DNA from: Ensifer sp. LCM 4579
GTDB lineage: Bacteria > Pseudomonadota > Alphaproteobacteria > Rhizobiales > Rhizobiaceae
DNA: 64,000 nucleotides
NCBI RefSeq assembly: GCF_001854885.1
Contig: NZ_MDDV01000012.1
Span: forward strand, 62,001 to 126,000
Reading direction: 5' to 3'
Under the pieces are notes generated by a model. The model saw only the letters and a program-made list of their open reading frames with translations. It did not search any database and had not been told where the DNA came from. The position numbers were made by a program, and so were the translations under genes. Below are positions 53,843-63,061 of the stretch, one piece after another (within the stretch, counting starts at the first letter, position 1; each line of letters starts with the position of its first letter).

Positions 53843-54435
53843 CAGTTGGGCGCGGAGGTGCGTTGTACCGTCACGACTTCCGGCACGCCCTCTTTGAACA
53901 CCTGGACCGTTTTCTCCATGGACCGGTTAAGCACGCTCTCGACGGCGGAGACGAAGATCGGGGGACCGCGGACAATCAGGACATCGCTTGTCGGATCGTA
54001 TTGGATCGCCGTTTCGGGGTATATCGGAAACAGCGCCCGCACCGCGTTGCGCGCCACATCCCAGCTTCGCGTCCGTTGCTCCAGGACGACAGTGTTCATC
54101 TCGCTCTTGGGAGAAATGATCATCCGGCTTCCGTCGAAGGCGACGAACAGGTTCGCTGCTTCGCCAAGCGCCCGGAACGCCTCCACCCCGCTGCCGTCCA
54201 CGGTCCAGTTCTCGACCGTCCCGTTCAGGGTCCCGACGGGCGTCACCGGGATGCCGGTCATGAACGCCAGGGTTTCGACGACCTGAGATACCGGCTGGGA
54301 AATGACCTTGAGGCGCACGTTGCGCACATCGGCGGTCGCAATTGATGCGACTGCGAGCCAAACGGCTGTAGCGACAAGGTACATGCAGCCTCTCACGATG
54401 GTGCCTCCGCCTTGGTAATTCGTTTGGAAGCTCAT
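53842..54435 (-). CDS. rhcC1: T3SS outer-membrane secretin, N-terminal part (RhcC1/NolW)
   Basis: A 197-residue protein with a signal peptide (MYLVATAVWLAVASIATAD, after an 18-residue extension) and two secretin N-domains: VSQVVETLAFMTGIPVTPVG, then ARNAVRALFPIYPETAIQYDPTSDVLIVRGPP. In rhizobia the secretin is split in two genes, rhcC1 (this one) and rhcC2 (the pore part). rhcC2 is not in this window. Divergent from nopA. Confidence 0.88.
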   Translation of the reverse strand: MSFQTNYQGGGTIVRGCMYLVATAVWLAVASIATADVRNVRLKVISQPVSQVVETLAFMTGIPVTPVGTLNGTVENWTVDGSGVEAFRALGEAANLFVAFDGSRMIISPKSEMNTVVLEQRTRSWDVARNAVRALFPIYPETAIQYDPTSDVLIVRGPPIFVSAVESVLNRSMEKTVQVFKEGVPEVVTVQRTSAPN

Positions 54436-54696
54436 AGCACTGTCTGGCGGGATCAGATAGAACTTTCTCGCGTATCGAACGTAGAACTAACGCTGATAGT
54501 CGTACATTGAGATTGTCAACATGTTAAACTCCGTTCACTTTACGTGCAAACCGATATCCATGAAACAAATACAACTCATTTAGGCCATAAATTAAAGATT
54601 GAATTGTTATCCGTAAATCGCACGATATTCAAAAATAAAAATTGATTGTCACTTTGATTACGGTAAGCTGAGTATCGTTCAACAAGGAGACAAGAA
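54436..54696. promoter_or_regulatory. AT-rich divergent control region between rhcC1 and nopA
   Basis: About 260 bases, strikingly more AT-rich than its surroundings (for example 54585-54655). It should hold the divergent promoters of rhcC1-sctO and nopA-sctD-rhcV. ACGGTAAGCT near 54660 recalls part of a tts box, but GTCA lies too far upstream of it (four extra bases), so I do not call one. AT-richness suggests silencing by an H-NS-like/MucR protein. Confidence 0.5.
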
Positions 54697-54864
54697 ATGG
54701 CTAGTACCAGTCCTACATCTACCCTGGAAGGGGGAATCAGTTCTGCAATTTCCAGTTTCAAGGCTGCGCAGAACGAAGCAACGGCACAGAGCCTGCAGGT
54801 CGCGACCGAAATCACCAAAATCAATGGCGTCGCCAACGCCACCAAGAAGATCGGTCCGGCTTGA
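54697..54864 (+). CDS. nopA: T3SS pilus/needle subunit-like protein NopA
   Basis: A 55-residue polar helical peptide (MASTSPTSTLEGGISSAISS...IGPA), AAGGAG nine bases before its ATG. Size, composition and place next to the structural genes fit NopA, the extracellular pilus subunit of rhizobial T3SS. A hairpin follows its stop. The identification rests on features shared by NopA proteins and not on strong sequence identity. Confidence 0.7.
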   Translation: MASTSPTSTLEGGISSAISSFKAAQNEATAQSLQVATEITKINGVANATKKIGPA

Positions 54865-54873
54865 TATGACCGG

Positions 54874-54897
54874 GGCGAAGCCGATTTCGGCTTCGCC
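54874..54897 (+). terminator. Strong hairpin after nopA
   Basis: GGCGAAGCCG at 54874-54883 pairs perfectly with CGGCTTCGCC at 54888-54897 around a four-base loop (ATTT). Only a weak pyrimidine stretch follows. Likely a partial terminator or mRNA stabiliser that gives more nopA than downstream mRNA. Confidence 0.6.
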
Positions 54898-54984
54898 GCC
54901 CTCTTCCACATTGCGCTCTTCACTTCACGAACGCCCGTGCCAAGTTGAGGAGTGCGCCAGCAGCAGAAACGATTGGAGTGATCC

Positions 54985-55986
54985 ATGCGTGCGGGACCTG
55001 CTTTGCCTTCAATCGCCGCCTCGTCGACTGGAAAGGGTTCGCCGGCACAGCGAGCCGGTGCTCGGGCAACCGCCGGCGAGCCGTCCTTGCGGGTTACGCG
55101 TGGTGGCCGCACCTCCGTACTTGTGCCCGGCAAGGGCACACACTTGGTCGGCGGCGGTGCGGAATGCGACCTCGTCGTCGTTGGCCTGAAGGCTGAGCCG
55201 GCGTTCCGTCTTGAGCTCTGGGGTGATGGCAGCCAGGCGGGCGCCGTCGTCGAGGCACTCGGCACAGGCATCAAAGTCGGCACACGCGACCTGCGCCAGG
55301 GCGAACGCGCGATCCTCGCAAATGGCGCGGTCATTCACATTGCGGATGTCCAATGCGTCATCGAGGGACTCCCCCAGAATTCGACATTCGTTGCGCGTTC
55401 TTCGCGCCGGCGTATCGCCGCCGTCGGACTTTTGGCCATAGCGGCCCTGCTTCTCGTCGCCAGCCTCAGTTTCGAAGGCGCTCCGGCCCCTTCGGAATGG
55501 CCCTCCCGCCGAGCCTCGGCGGAGCCGCGTCCAACGGCCGCCTCCATCGCCGCCGAGCTTAGCGAGGCAACCCGGCTCGCAGGGCTTAACCTGCTGGCCG
55601 AGGTCACGCCGGACGGGACGAAAATTCTGGTCGGAGAAAATGCTTCGCCCCTCGATCTCGCAAGTCAAAGACGGCTTGCATCAATCCTGTCCTCTATTGG
55701 CGGGCGCAGCCCCGTTCCCTTGGTCGATCGGACCAGACTTGCCTCCGGACTCGAGGGCTTCGTCGCGGCGGCAGGCTATTCGCCGGTCAAGTTCATTGTC
55801 GGGCGAGATGGACGTCGTTACCGGGAAGGCGACGCGATCTCGGGGGAATGGCGGATCGAGGAAATACGGCCGGGACAAATCGTAGTCGCTCATGGGGGCG
55901 AGAGGGATACCGTCGATTTCGAGCAGCCGGAGCCGCGCCTGAAACTGAACCTCGCCAAGGTCGATTCGCCGGAAACCGGGCAATGA
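54985..55986 (+). CDS. T3SS inner-membrane ring protein (SctD)
   Basis: A 333-residue protein with an N-terminal cytoplasmic forkhead-like domain (about 45-130; HLVGGGAECDLVV, GERAILANGAVIHIADV), one membrane helix at 144-163 and a periplasmic ring-building part with repeated 'VTPDGTKILV' and 'RRYREGDAISGEWRIEEI' elements. This is SctD (y4yQ position in NGR234). GGAG lies seven bases before the ATG. Overlaps rhcV. Confidence 0.85.
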   Translation: MRAGPALPSIAASSTGKGSPAQRAGARATAGEPSLRVTRGGRTSVLVPGKGTHLVGGGAECDLVVVGLKAEPAFRLELWGDGSQAGAVVEALGTGIKVGTRDLRQGERAILANGAVIHIADVQCVIEGLPQNSTFVARSSRRRIAAVGLLAIAALLLVASLSFEGAPAPSEWPSRRASAEPRPTAASIAAELSEATRLAGLNLLAEVTPDGTKILVGENASPLDLASQRRLASILSSIGGRSPVPLVDRTRLASGLEGFVAAAGYSPVKFIVGRDGRRYREGDAISGEWRIEEIRPGQIVVAHGGERDTVDFEQPEPRLKLNLAKVDSPETGQ

Positions 55987-57878
55987 TGGCCGGATCGTCG
56001 GTCCTTTCCGGGCTCTGGCGCAGAACGGATATATTATTCGCCGCCTTCTTCGCGCTGGTAGTCGCCATGATGGTGGTGCCGCTACCGACAGTACTCGTTG
56101 ACGCGATGATTGCCTTCAATCTTGCCTTCGCCTTCATCGTCCTTGTCACGACGATCTACCTACGCAACATTCTCGACATCTCCACGTTTCCCGCCGTGAT
56201 CCTGATCGGCACGGTCTTCCGGCTATCGCTGACCATTTCGACGACCCGGCTGGTGCTGGCAGAAGGCGACGCCGGCGAGATCATCCACGCCTTCGGCTCC
56301 TTCGTGGTCGCGGGCAACGTTCTCGTCGGCCTCGTGGTGTTCCTGATCGTGGCGCTCGTGCAGTTCATCGTCGTCACCAAGGGTGCCGAGCGCATCGCCG
56401 AGGTCGGAGCCCGCTTCACCCTCGATGCCATGCCCGGCAAGCAGCTCGCCATCGACAGCGACCTGCGCAACGGCCATATCTCGGCCGAAGCGGCGCAGAA
56501 ACGCCGTGCCAGGCTCGAGCGCGAGAGCCAGTTCTTCGGTGCCATGGATGGTGCCATGCGCTTCGTCAAGGGCGACGCCATCGCCGGCCTCGCGATCGTT
56601 GCTGTCAACCTGCTCGGCGGTCTCGCCATCGGCATTTTCCAGCGGGGCTTGAGCTTCTCGGAATCGGCCCACCTCTATTCGCTGCTTTCGGTCGGCGACG
56701 GCTTGGTGTCGCAGATCCCGTCGATGTTGATGGCCGTCGCAGCCGGCACGGTCGTCACGCGGGTCAACGACGATAGCAGCAGTAGCCTCGGAACGGACAT
56801 CAGCCGTCAGTTGGCGCGAGAGCCCCGTGCACTGGGTGTCGGAGCCGCCATGACCGCGCTGATGAGTTTCGTACCCGGCTTCCCGGATGCGGTTCTCTGG
56901 CCGATCTCCGGCATGCTCGCATTCATCGCGTTCACAATGTGGCGCCGGAGGCAGGCAGGGACGTCCGGCAGCGCGGCTCGGGGATCGGAGGAACATGCGG
57001 CCGTTTCCCTCGACAGGACAAAGTACGGCGACCCCATTATCGCAACGGTCTCGGCGGCGACCATGGCACGTTTGGCGGCCGAAGGCTTGGGGACGCAGCT
57101 CGACGGCCGCATCCGCGTCTTGGCCAAGGCCGTGGGCGTGGCCATCACGGTACCGACATTCAATGCCGATCCCCGCATGGGCGATGATCTCATGCACATC
57201 CAGGTCGAGAATGTGCCGGCAGGCCTCGTAGAGTGTCCGCCGAGCCGACCGGCGGAGCAGATTGCCAACGACATTGCGCGTATCGTCCGCCGCCACATCG
57301 GATCGATCTTCAGCGTCGACGACGCGACGCAATGGCTCATGAGCCTCGAGCCGAGGCTGGGCAAGCTCGCAAGCGATGTGCGAGCGCAGGTACCGCCCAT
57401 GCTGCTCGTCGCCGTCATACGCCGCCTGCTCGATTCCGGCGTCACCGTGTCTCAGCCACGCGGTCTTCTCGAGGCCCTGCTCACCTCCCATCATACGGAG
57501 GCGCCGGAGGATATGGCAGAGCGCGCGCGACAGGCGCTCGGTCGTCAGATCGCATTCGGCCTCCTGGACCAAAGAGGGCTACTCCCCGTCATCACGCTCG
57601 GCCCGGAATGGGGACGCAGCGTGCGCGCCTTCAAAAAAAGTTCGGGGGAAGCGGAGGCCGAGGCCTGCGAGAACCTGCGCCGGTTGGTAGAAGACGCCAA
57701 GCAAAAGCTTTCCGCAGTGAATGCCGAGCATCGCGACCCCGTTGCTATCGTGGAGAGCGACATCCGGCTTTTGTCGCAAGCGCTGCTGATTCGCCACGGT
57801 TGCCGTATGCCGGTGCTCTCACCTGACGACATCAGTGAAGAAATCACCTGCGACGTGATCGCCGCGGTTGGAGCCTGA
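55983..57878 (+). CDS. rhcV: T3SS export gate protein (SctV)
   Basis: A 631-residue FlhA-family protein. The N-terminal half has 7-8 helices and the signature TTRLVLAEGDAGEIIHAFG; the C-terminal half is the cytoplasmic ring-forming domain with subdomains (YGDPIIATVSAATMAR..., RLLDSGVTVSQPRGLLEAL). ATG 55983 overlaps the SctD stop as ATGA. Appears complete, unlike SctU. Confidence 0.95.
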   Translation: MMAGSSVLSGLWRRTDILFAAFFALVVAMMVVPLPTVLVDAMIAFNLAFAFIVLVTTIYLRNILDISTFPAVILIGTVFRLSLTISTTRLVLAEGDAGEIIHAFGSFVVAGNVLVGLVVFLIVALVQFIVVTKGAERIAEVGARFTLDAMPGKQLAIDSDLRNGHISAEAAQKRRARLERESQFFGAMDGAMRFVKGDAIAGLAIVAVNLLGGLAIGIFQRGLSFSESAHLYSLLSVGDGLVSQIPSMLMAVAAGTVVTRVNDDSSSSLGTDISRQLAREPRALGVGAAMTALMSFVPGFPDAVLWPISGMLAFIAFTMWRRRQAGTSGSAARGSEEHAAVSLDRTKYGDPIIATVSAATMARLAAEGLGTQLDGRIRVLAKAVGVAITVPTFNADPRMGDDLMHIQVENVPAGLVECPPSRPAEQIANDIARIVRRHIGSIFSVDDATQWLMSLEPRLGKLASDVRAQVPPMLLVAVIRRLLDSGVTVSQPRGLLEALLTSHHTEAPEDMAERARQALGRQIAFGLLDQRGLLPVITLGPEWGRSVRAFKKSSGEAEAEACENLRRLVEDAKQKLSAVNAEHRDPVAIVESDIRLLSQALLIRHGCRMPVLSPDDISEEITCDVIAAVGA

Positions 57879-57901
57879 CAATAATAAAGAGGGAACGGAA
57901 A

Positions 57902-60900
57902 ATGGTCGAAGCCGTCAACAACCAGAACACTTCATCGCCGATCCGGGATGAGATGGACCGACTAAACAATTCCAGCCTGCGGAAAGAAATCTGCAGGGGG
58001 ATTTTCGAGGGTTACAAGGATGACAAGCGCGACTTCCAAAGTATCGACGTTGCACTGAATCCGGACAAGTACACCGCAGAGCAGAAGTTGATTACGCTGC
58101 TCGATCTGCTTGAAGCACGCGAGGATTACGATCACTACGACGACCTGCCCAAGCGTTTCGGCGAAAAGCCGCTCAATCAGGATGAGATCTGGAAAGACCT
58201 GAACAACGCCATTGCCATTCTTGAGGCCGACCCGGAAGTGCAGTCCCTGCTTACAAAAAGGGTGTTCGAGGGCTTCAAGCACATCCTCACCACCGGTGAC
58301 CGGGTGGCTCCTGACACGGAGACGGATGCGGCCAAGATCATCGACAACACCATCGCGCGGGATGAGGAAGTGAAGGACCTGCGCCTAACGCTGACCAGGA
58401 GTTTTGACAGCGAAATCGTCAATGGCGGCATACTCAACGATGGCCTGAGGTCGGGCAAGGACATCCAGACCATCCTGCAGGAGTACAACAACGCCCTTGC
58501 CTTCTATATGTCGGTGCTGCCGGAAGCCACGGTGACCGCCAATTCGGATAAGATCGAGGCCGCCTACAAAGAGTTCTACAACAAGGAGGTATTGCCGCGC
58601 CTGCCCGAATTCGCCGATGCCCTGGATGGTCTCACCGGCGCCAAGGGACTTGGATCGGTCACGCCGCAGATACAGGATAACCTCATCGCCAGCGAAGTCT
58701 TCGGCGAGGGATTGTTCGACTCCGATCTGATGAAGCAGATGGGCGATTTCGCCAATGGTAACGAGCGGACCGTCGGTGGACGGGCCATTCCAGAGGTCTC
58801 GAAGCTGGACACGCTGTTCCAGTCTGGGATTTATGACATCGCCTCCATGCGACGCCTGCTTACGGAAAAGCATCTGACCCGGGGTGACAAGCCCATTCCA
58901 AGCCTCGAGTCCGTCGCAGGCGAGACCATCGACCTTATCGCCAGCAACTATTCCGGGGCGGGCAAGGAGACATATAGAGCCGAACTCACCGCCCTCTTCC
59001 GCGAGCTCTGGGGTGATTTCGTGGAACTCGACGGCGGCGATGTGCGGGGCCTCGATGGAGCCATCGACCGCTACCTGCAACGCAACGGCATTTCCGGCGC
59101 GAAGGCCAATGCGCTCCGTGACGGCGCGAAGATGCTGTTCAACGGCGCGGCGCTTGCCTCGACCGCGGCGCGCAACAAGAACATGAGTACGGTGGAACTC
59201 TCCGTGCTGATGGTCATGAGCACGAAGCTCGCCGGTGACCATATGGGCGAGACTGGCGTCACCTCCGGTCAGCGCGGCGATGCCTCGCGGCCGGCGACCG
59301 ATTTCAATTTGCCCTCCTGGGATGCTGTCGTCCGTAAGAACCACGACGTGACTGCTCTCAACAACGCCGGCGATATTCTCAGCGACTTCATCAAGCAAAC
59401 CGATCCTCAAGCAATCGTCTTCGGTCCGGTACTTGAGCCGGGTGGGGTGACAAGCCTGTTTTCCGACGCCACCTCGATCATGGCGGAAAACCTGTTCGGC
59501 GGCGAAAACGAAAAGGCGTTCGCGCGCCAGACCTTCTCCAGCGACGTGCTGAACATTGTGGAAGGCCTGTGGGAGAAATTCACCAAAGGCGAGATTTCGG
59601 CACAGGAGCTGCCCGGCCATTTGGGCCGGCTGACACTCCAGATGAATGCGCCGCAAGGCTCCGGGATAGGCGCCGGCGAATATCGCGAGGCGGTGGCGCA
59701 GGCGGTGACAGCGCTTCTGGACGCGGGCGCGCTGGTCTCGCGGGTGCAGCCGAAGACACTTGGTCAGGATCTCGTTTACCGCGACGCGAACGGGAAGTTC
59801 CATCGCAGTAGCGGCATCAATACCTACACGCCGCAGGAAATCAGCGCGTTGATCACCATTGCCACCGGCTTGGCCGGGCGCGGCATAGCCAGCGGCGGCG
59901 GAACGCATTCCCTGGTCCGCGGCGACCGCCCGAGCCTCAACTCCTCACAGATTGCCGAAAAGCTGTTCGGAACCAAGGAACACGGCTGGAGTATCTCGGT
60001 GCTTGGGCGTTACGGGATGAAGATCGTGGAGCAGATGGCGGGCAAGATAACCGACCTCGCCAAGGAACGTGCCCCCGATCTCGGTATCGGAGATCCCACG
60101 GCGTTTTCCAGCGCCAACACCGATCTCGAAGATCTCTTCGGCGATACCATCACCTCCATGGGCCGTTCCCTCTTCGGTGACAACGTCGACGCAGCGGGGC
60201 TCTTCAAAGGCAATGTGATGAGCATCATCTATTATGTTTGGTCGCTCAGCCGCCCCGGTGGCCAGACCCAGACAATAACGGACGCATTGCTCAAGAAGGT
60301 GGTGGACGAACGGGTGACGGAAGCCCCAAGCGGCACGTCACTGACAGAGTACAGGGAAACTATCGTCCGCTCGGTCAACGCCCTCATGTATGGCGCCCGC
60401 ACGGTTTATGCCGGATTCAACTTGAAGCCGGGGGACAATGTCGGTCTCTCTGCCCTCATCCTCTATGCCGCCTCGACGGGCGTGAACATCCTGCAGGCGG
60501 TCGGCGATGGGCTCAAAGAGTCGGCGAAGGTCTCCAACAGCAAATTGAGCGACTGGGCGAAGGCCGCGCGGCGAGACTCCGCGGGACTGCTCAAGGCCGG
60601 CGTTAACGTCGCCAATGCCCTTATTTTTTCCGCCTGGCTACCGCTTGAGGCGCTTTGGCTGATCGCCGACGTCAAGAGGGGCGATCCGGTCAACATTAGT
60701 CTGATTTCGGTAGGCCTTGCTGCCGACAGCGTCATTGCCGGGGAAGCCATCACCAACATGGGAATTCAAATCGGCAACCTGATCAATCAGGTGAAGACTG
60801 GTGGAACGATCGGTCTGGGATCCGGCGGCACCCTTGCCCTTGCGCGCGGTTGGACGCTGGCCTTTGGCATGGCCAATCTGGTCTCCACCGCTGCCTGGAT

Positions 60901-61120
60901 GGGTTATTCAATCTATCAGGGCATCAAGGACAACAACGCCTTCAAAAAACAGACGGAAGAGATGGAATCAAACCTGCGACGGCTGGTAGATGACCCGATC
61001 AAGTTCGCCCGCGGTGTTGAGATCGGGCCGATCAAAATCGGGGATGTAGAGAAGCACGAGGCGACGCCCATCGATTGGGAGTCCGTCATCGCACGCCAGA
61101 TAGGGCGCACGCCCGCCTAA
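57902..61120 (+). CDS. Large HrpK-like putative T3SS translocator or effector
   Basis: A 1072-residue protein, last gene of the nopA group, with AGGGAA upstream. The first 260 residues are polar and helical; then three copies of a module: 300-372, 465-560 and 678-783, whose shared core looks like (L)F-x2-T-x(2)SMA-x-NLFG...VLNIVEGLW (see 339-370, 517-558, 743-782). The C-terminal part (about 895-1010) has three or four hydrophobic helices (ANALIFSAWLPLEALWLIAD; GTLALARGWTLAFGMANLVSTAAW). Size and membrane helices resemble HrpK-type translocators. No enzymatic motif recognised. The homology to HrpK is a suggestion. Confidence 0.6.
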   Translation: MVEAVNNQNTSSPIRDEMDRLNNSSLRKEICRGIFEGYKDDKRDFQSIDVALNPDKYTAEQKLITLLDLLEAREDYDHYDDLPKRFGEKPLNQDEIWKDLNNAIAILEADPEVQSLLTKRVFEGFKHILTTGDRVAPDTETDAAKIIDNTIARDEEVKDLRLTLTRSFDSEIVNGGILNDGLRSGKDIQTILQEYNNALAFYMSVLPEATVTANSDKIEAAYKEFYNKEVLPRLPEFADALDGLTGAKGLGSVTPQIQDNLIASEVFGEGLFDSDLMKQMGDFANGNERTVGGRAIPEVSKLDTLFQSGIYDIASMRRLLTEKHLTRGDKPIPSLESVAGETIDLIASNYSGAGKETYRAELTALFRELWGDFVELDGGDVRGLDGAIDRYLQRNGISGAKANALRDGAKMLFNGAALASTAARNKNMSTVELSVLMVMSTKLAGDHMGETGVTSGQRGDASRPATDFNLPSWDAVVRKNHDVTALNNAGDILSDFIKQTDPQAIVFGPVLEPGGVTSLFSDATSIMAENLFGGENEKAFARQTFSSDVLNIVEGLWEKFTKGEISAQELPGHLGRLTLQMNAPQGSGIGAGEYREAVAQAVTALLDAGALVSRVQPKTLGQDLVYRDANGKFHRSSGINTYTPQEISALITIATGLAGRGIASGGGTHSLVRGDRPSLNSSQIAEKLFGTKEHGWSISVLGRYGMKIVEQMAGKITDLAKERAPDLGIGDPTAFSSANTDLEDLFGDTITSMGRSLFGDNVDAAGLFKGNVMSIIYYVWSLSRPGGQTQTITDALLKKVVDERVTEAPSGTSLTEYRETIVRSVNALMYGARTVYAGFNLKPGDNVGLSALILYAASTGVNILQAVGDGLKESAKVSNSKLSDWAKAARRDSAGLLKAGVNVANALIFSAWLPLEALWLIADVKRGDPVNISLISVGLAADSVIAGEAITNMGIQIGNLINQVKTGGTIGLGSGGTLALARGWTLAFGMANLVSTAAWMGYSIYQGIKDNNAFKKQTEEMESNLRRLVDDPIKFARGVEIGPIKIGDVEKHEATPIDWESVIARQIGRTPA

Positions 61121-62266
61121 CAGAAAAGCTTCTGGAGAACGCCGCGAACGAGTTCGGCTCGTCGAGACCGGCGCGGATTGTTCGCGCCAGCAGATGCAGT
61201 CTGGCAAGAAAATCGCGTCGCCGGAATTATCGGAGATGGGCGACCTCATGTTCCCCTCTGGGCACAAGCTTTCGCCTCTGCTTTCTGGATTGAAAGCACC
61301 GCCGTTGCGCCACCTCGCAAGCGCGGCCACGGCTTGAAATTGCAGGATCCACGGTCAGCAAGCACGCCACGACCCTTCCCTCCACAAAGCGCTGAGGACT
61401 GCGCACTACGCGATCGGCGATGTCGCAAGCGACGTTCTCGACTCGCCCGAATTGAGGAGAAAAGTGAGTTTGGCAGTGCACTCGGCTGCCGGTCGCGATT
61501 TCGGCACGGAAGGCGCGCCTCTTAAGGAGATCTACAGGCGAGCCGCCCGGCCTTGGGCTTGGAGCGTGCAGCCAGTATGCGGGCCGGCAGATCAGAGAAC
61601 GCCTGCACATGGCCATGAACCGGTGGTCAGCCGAGGTGAGTATTGTTCTCGCTCCTCGTCGAGGACCAACGCGTGTCGAGCGTACCGATCGCGGCCCGCT
61701 TTAGGTGGCATAGAAGCCGCACCGGTGTTCGCGCCATTACAGACCCAGTCCCAAACAAAAAGAGGCTCAGTTGGCTAAGGCATCGCCGATTCCTTTCCCG
61801 GGCCATTTCGAGATCTTCCGCCCAGCCGTGTCCTCTGTCCGGCGCCGTTTCGCTACGTCATTCGACGATACCCGACTTGAAACACATCCCATCGACAGCG
61901 CGGATAGTTGCCATTCAAACAAACCGTTTTGGCAATCTTCCGAACGGCGATAAAGAAAGTTGTCTTCAACTGAAAGATAGAGGGCGAATGTCTTTCGCGA
62001 GCTCTTTTAGAGGGCGCGTGCTTTCTACGAAGCTGGGGCACCGTGTCGTGACGCCGAAGTTCGGCCGACCGGCGGAGTCTCCAATGCTGCGGATTACAAT
62101 ACTGTCCGAATGTCTATCCGTTGAGATCGATGGGTTTGCTTGAAACGGTCCACCGGGAGTCGACGGGGCATAGCGGCGGCGGCCGCCAAGGACCGGCAAA
62201 TGGTTAGGCACGGTGCGCCGTCCACAGCCTCGCCTCCGCGGAACGAATTCGAGTTGGGAGGCTCAC
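61121..62266. other. Long remnant region after the T3SS
   Basis: About 1.1 kb with open frames in all phases but none with protein-like conservation, ribosome site or motif that I recognise. It contains the second copy of the 75-base repeat. Probably decayed sequence between the T3SS and the tyrosinase locus. Confidence 0.4.
62027..62101 (+). repeat. Diverged dispersed repeat, copy B
   Basis: Partner of 1871-1947 in the same orientation, with shared blocks CACCGTGTCG, TGACGCCGAA, TCGGCCGA, GCGGAGT, AATGCT and GATTACAA and several one-base indels. No sigma-54 promoter was found upstream of this copy. Confidence 0.6.
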
Positions 62267-62356
62267 ATGAAGTCTCTCCGGATCATTGTTCACCGTCATG
62301 GTGGGCCAGAGGTCTTAGAAGCCACAGAGGAAGAGGCGCCAGAGCCCGGGCGAGCC
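62267..62356 (+). pseudogene. Stub of a quinone oxidoreductase-like (MDR family) gene
   Basis: The frame from ATG 62267 reads MKSLRIIVHRHGGPEVLEATEEEAPEPG, the N-terminus of medium-chain quinone oxidoreductases (qor-like). After about 30 residues the likeness ends. Confidence 0.55.
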
Positions 62357-62482
62357 TTGCATCGTCATCTTTTGAACTTATATTGCACTGCAACAATAGC
62401 GGTAGCCTGCTTTTCCAGGGCTGCATGCTCCCTTCACGCGAGGAGCACGCGCTCCTTGCGCAATGACCGAAGGAGTCATCTC

Positions 62483-62725
62483 ATGACGAATTCAATACAC
62501 CACAGAGACGCTTTCGACACGCGCGGGGGTCACGTTGATATAGGTGACACTGTCCGGCGATTCCGCGAAGCGGTCGGATATAGCATCGAGGACCTAGCAT
62601 TAACCTGCGGTCTGACTGGCGCCGAAATTACAAGGATCGAACAAGGTGCTGATGTCGATCCGGGCAGGCTCAGGCGCATTGCCGCTGCACTTCAAATGCC
62701 AACCTCCATGTTCCTGCTGAACTAG
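62483..62725 (+). CDS. XRE-family helix-turn-helix protein
   Basis: An 80-residue protein; AAGGAG lies eight bases before ATG 62483. An N-terminal 24-residue tail precedes a single helix-turn-helix domain (TVRRFREAVGYSIEDLALTCGLTGAEITRIEQGADVDPGRLRRIAAALQMPTSMF). Such single-domain regulators often act as small repressors or antitoxins. No toxin partner is adjacent. Confidence 0.8.
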   Translation: MTNSIHHRDAFDTRGGHVDIGDTVRRFREAVGYSIEDLALTCGLTGAEITRIEQGADVDPGRLRRIAAALQMPTSMFLLN

Positions 62726-63061
62726 CGGAAAGGCCAGGGACTCCTTAGAGCCGGCCACGCTACCCTCAACCAACTGCACCACCACATGGAAGAACCTGAT
62801 TACGTGGCCAACAAACCACCGGATGTTGCTTCACCTGTGCTCCCGACTTGCCCCCGATTGAACAGGCTGCCCAGATCGAGCCCCGGGTGCCCCCGATCAT
62901 AGGGCAGCCGCAGCCCCGGCTTGCCGCACGCGCGTGATGAGCGTGCCCTTCGCTGTTTCCAGAGCATCGTCCATCTCGGCTTCAGGCACTCCCGCATAAC
63001 GGCGCGCCTCGCCTGGCGCAGCCCATCGGCGTTCGACGCAAAAATGGTAACAAGAACAACC
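62726..63061. other. Intergenic stretch, nothing recognised
   Basis: About 335 bases. A minus-strand frame reading ARRYAGVPEAEMDDALETAKGTLITR is protein-like but has no start and may be the end of a lost gene. Confidence 0.35.

Noticed and set aside
54640-54690. tts-box-like sequence before nopA (GTCA...CGGTAAGCT)
   Set aside because: Spacing between GTCA and CGnnAAGCT is four bases longer than consensus, so not called.
58385-59908. 507-codon minus-strand frame over the HrpK-like gene
   Set aside because: Antisense of a repetitive, well-formed plus-strand coding sequence.
61643-62143. 166-residue plus-strand frame after the T3SS
   Set aside because: Ser/Arg-rich without motif; crosses the 75-base repeat, whose indels show that no frame is kept.
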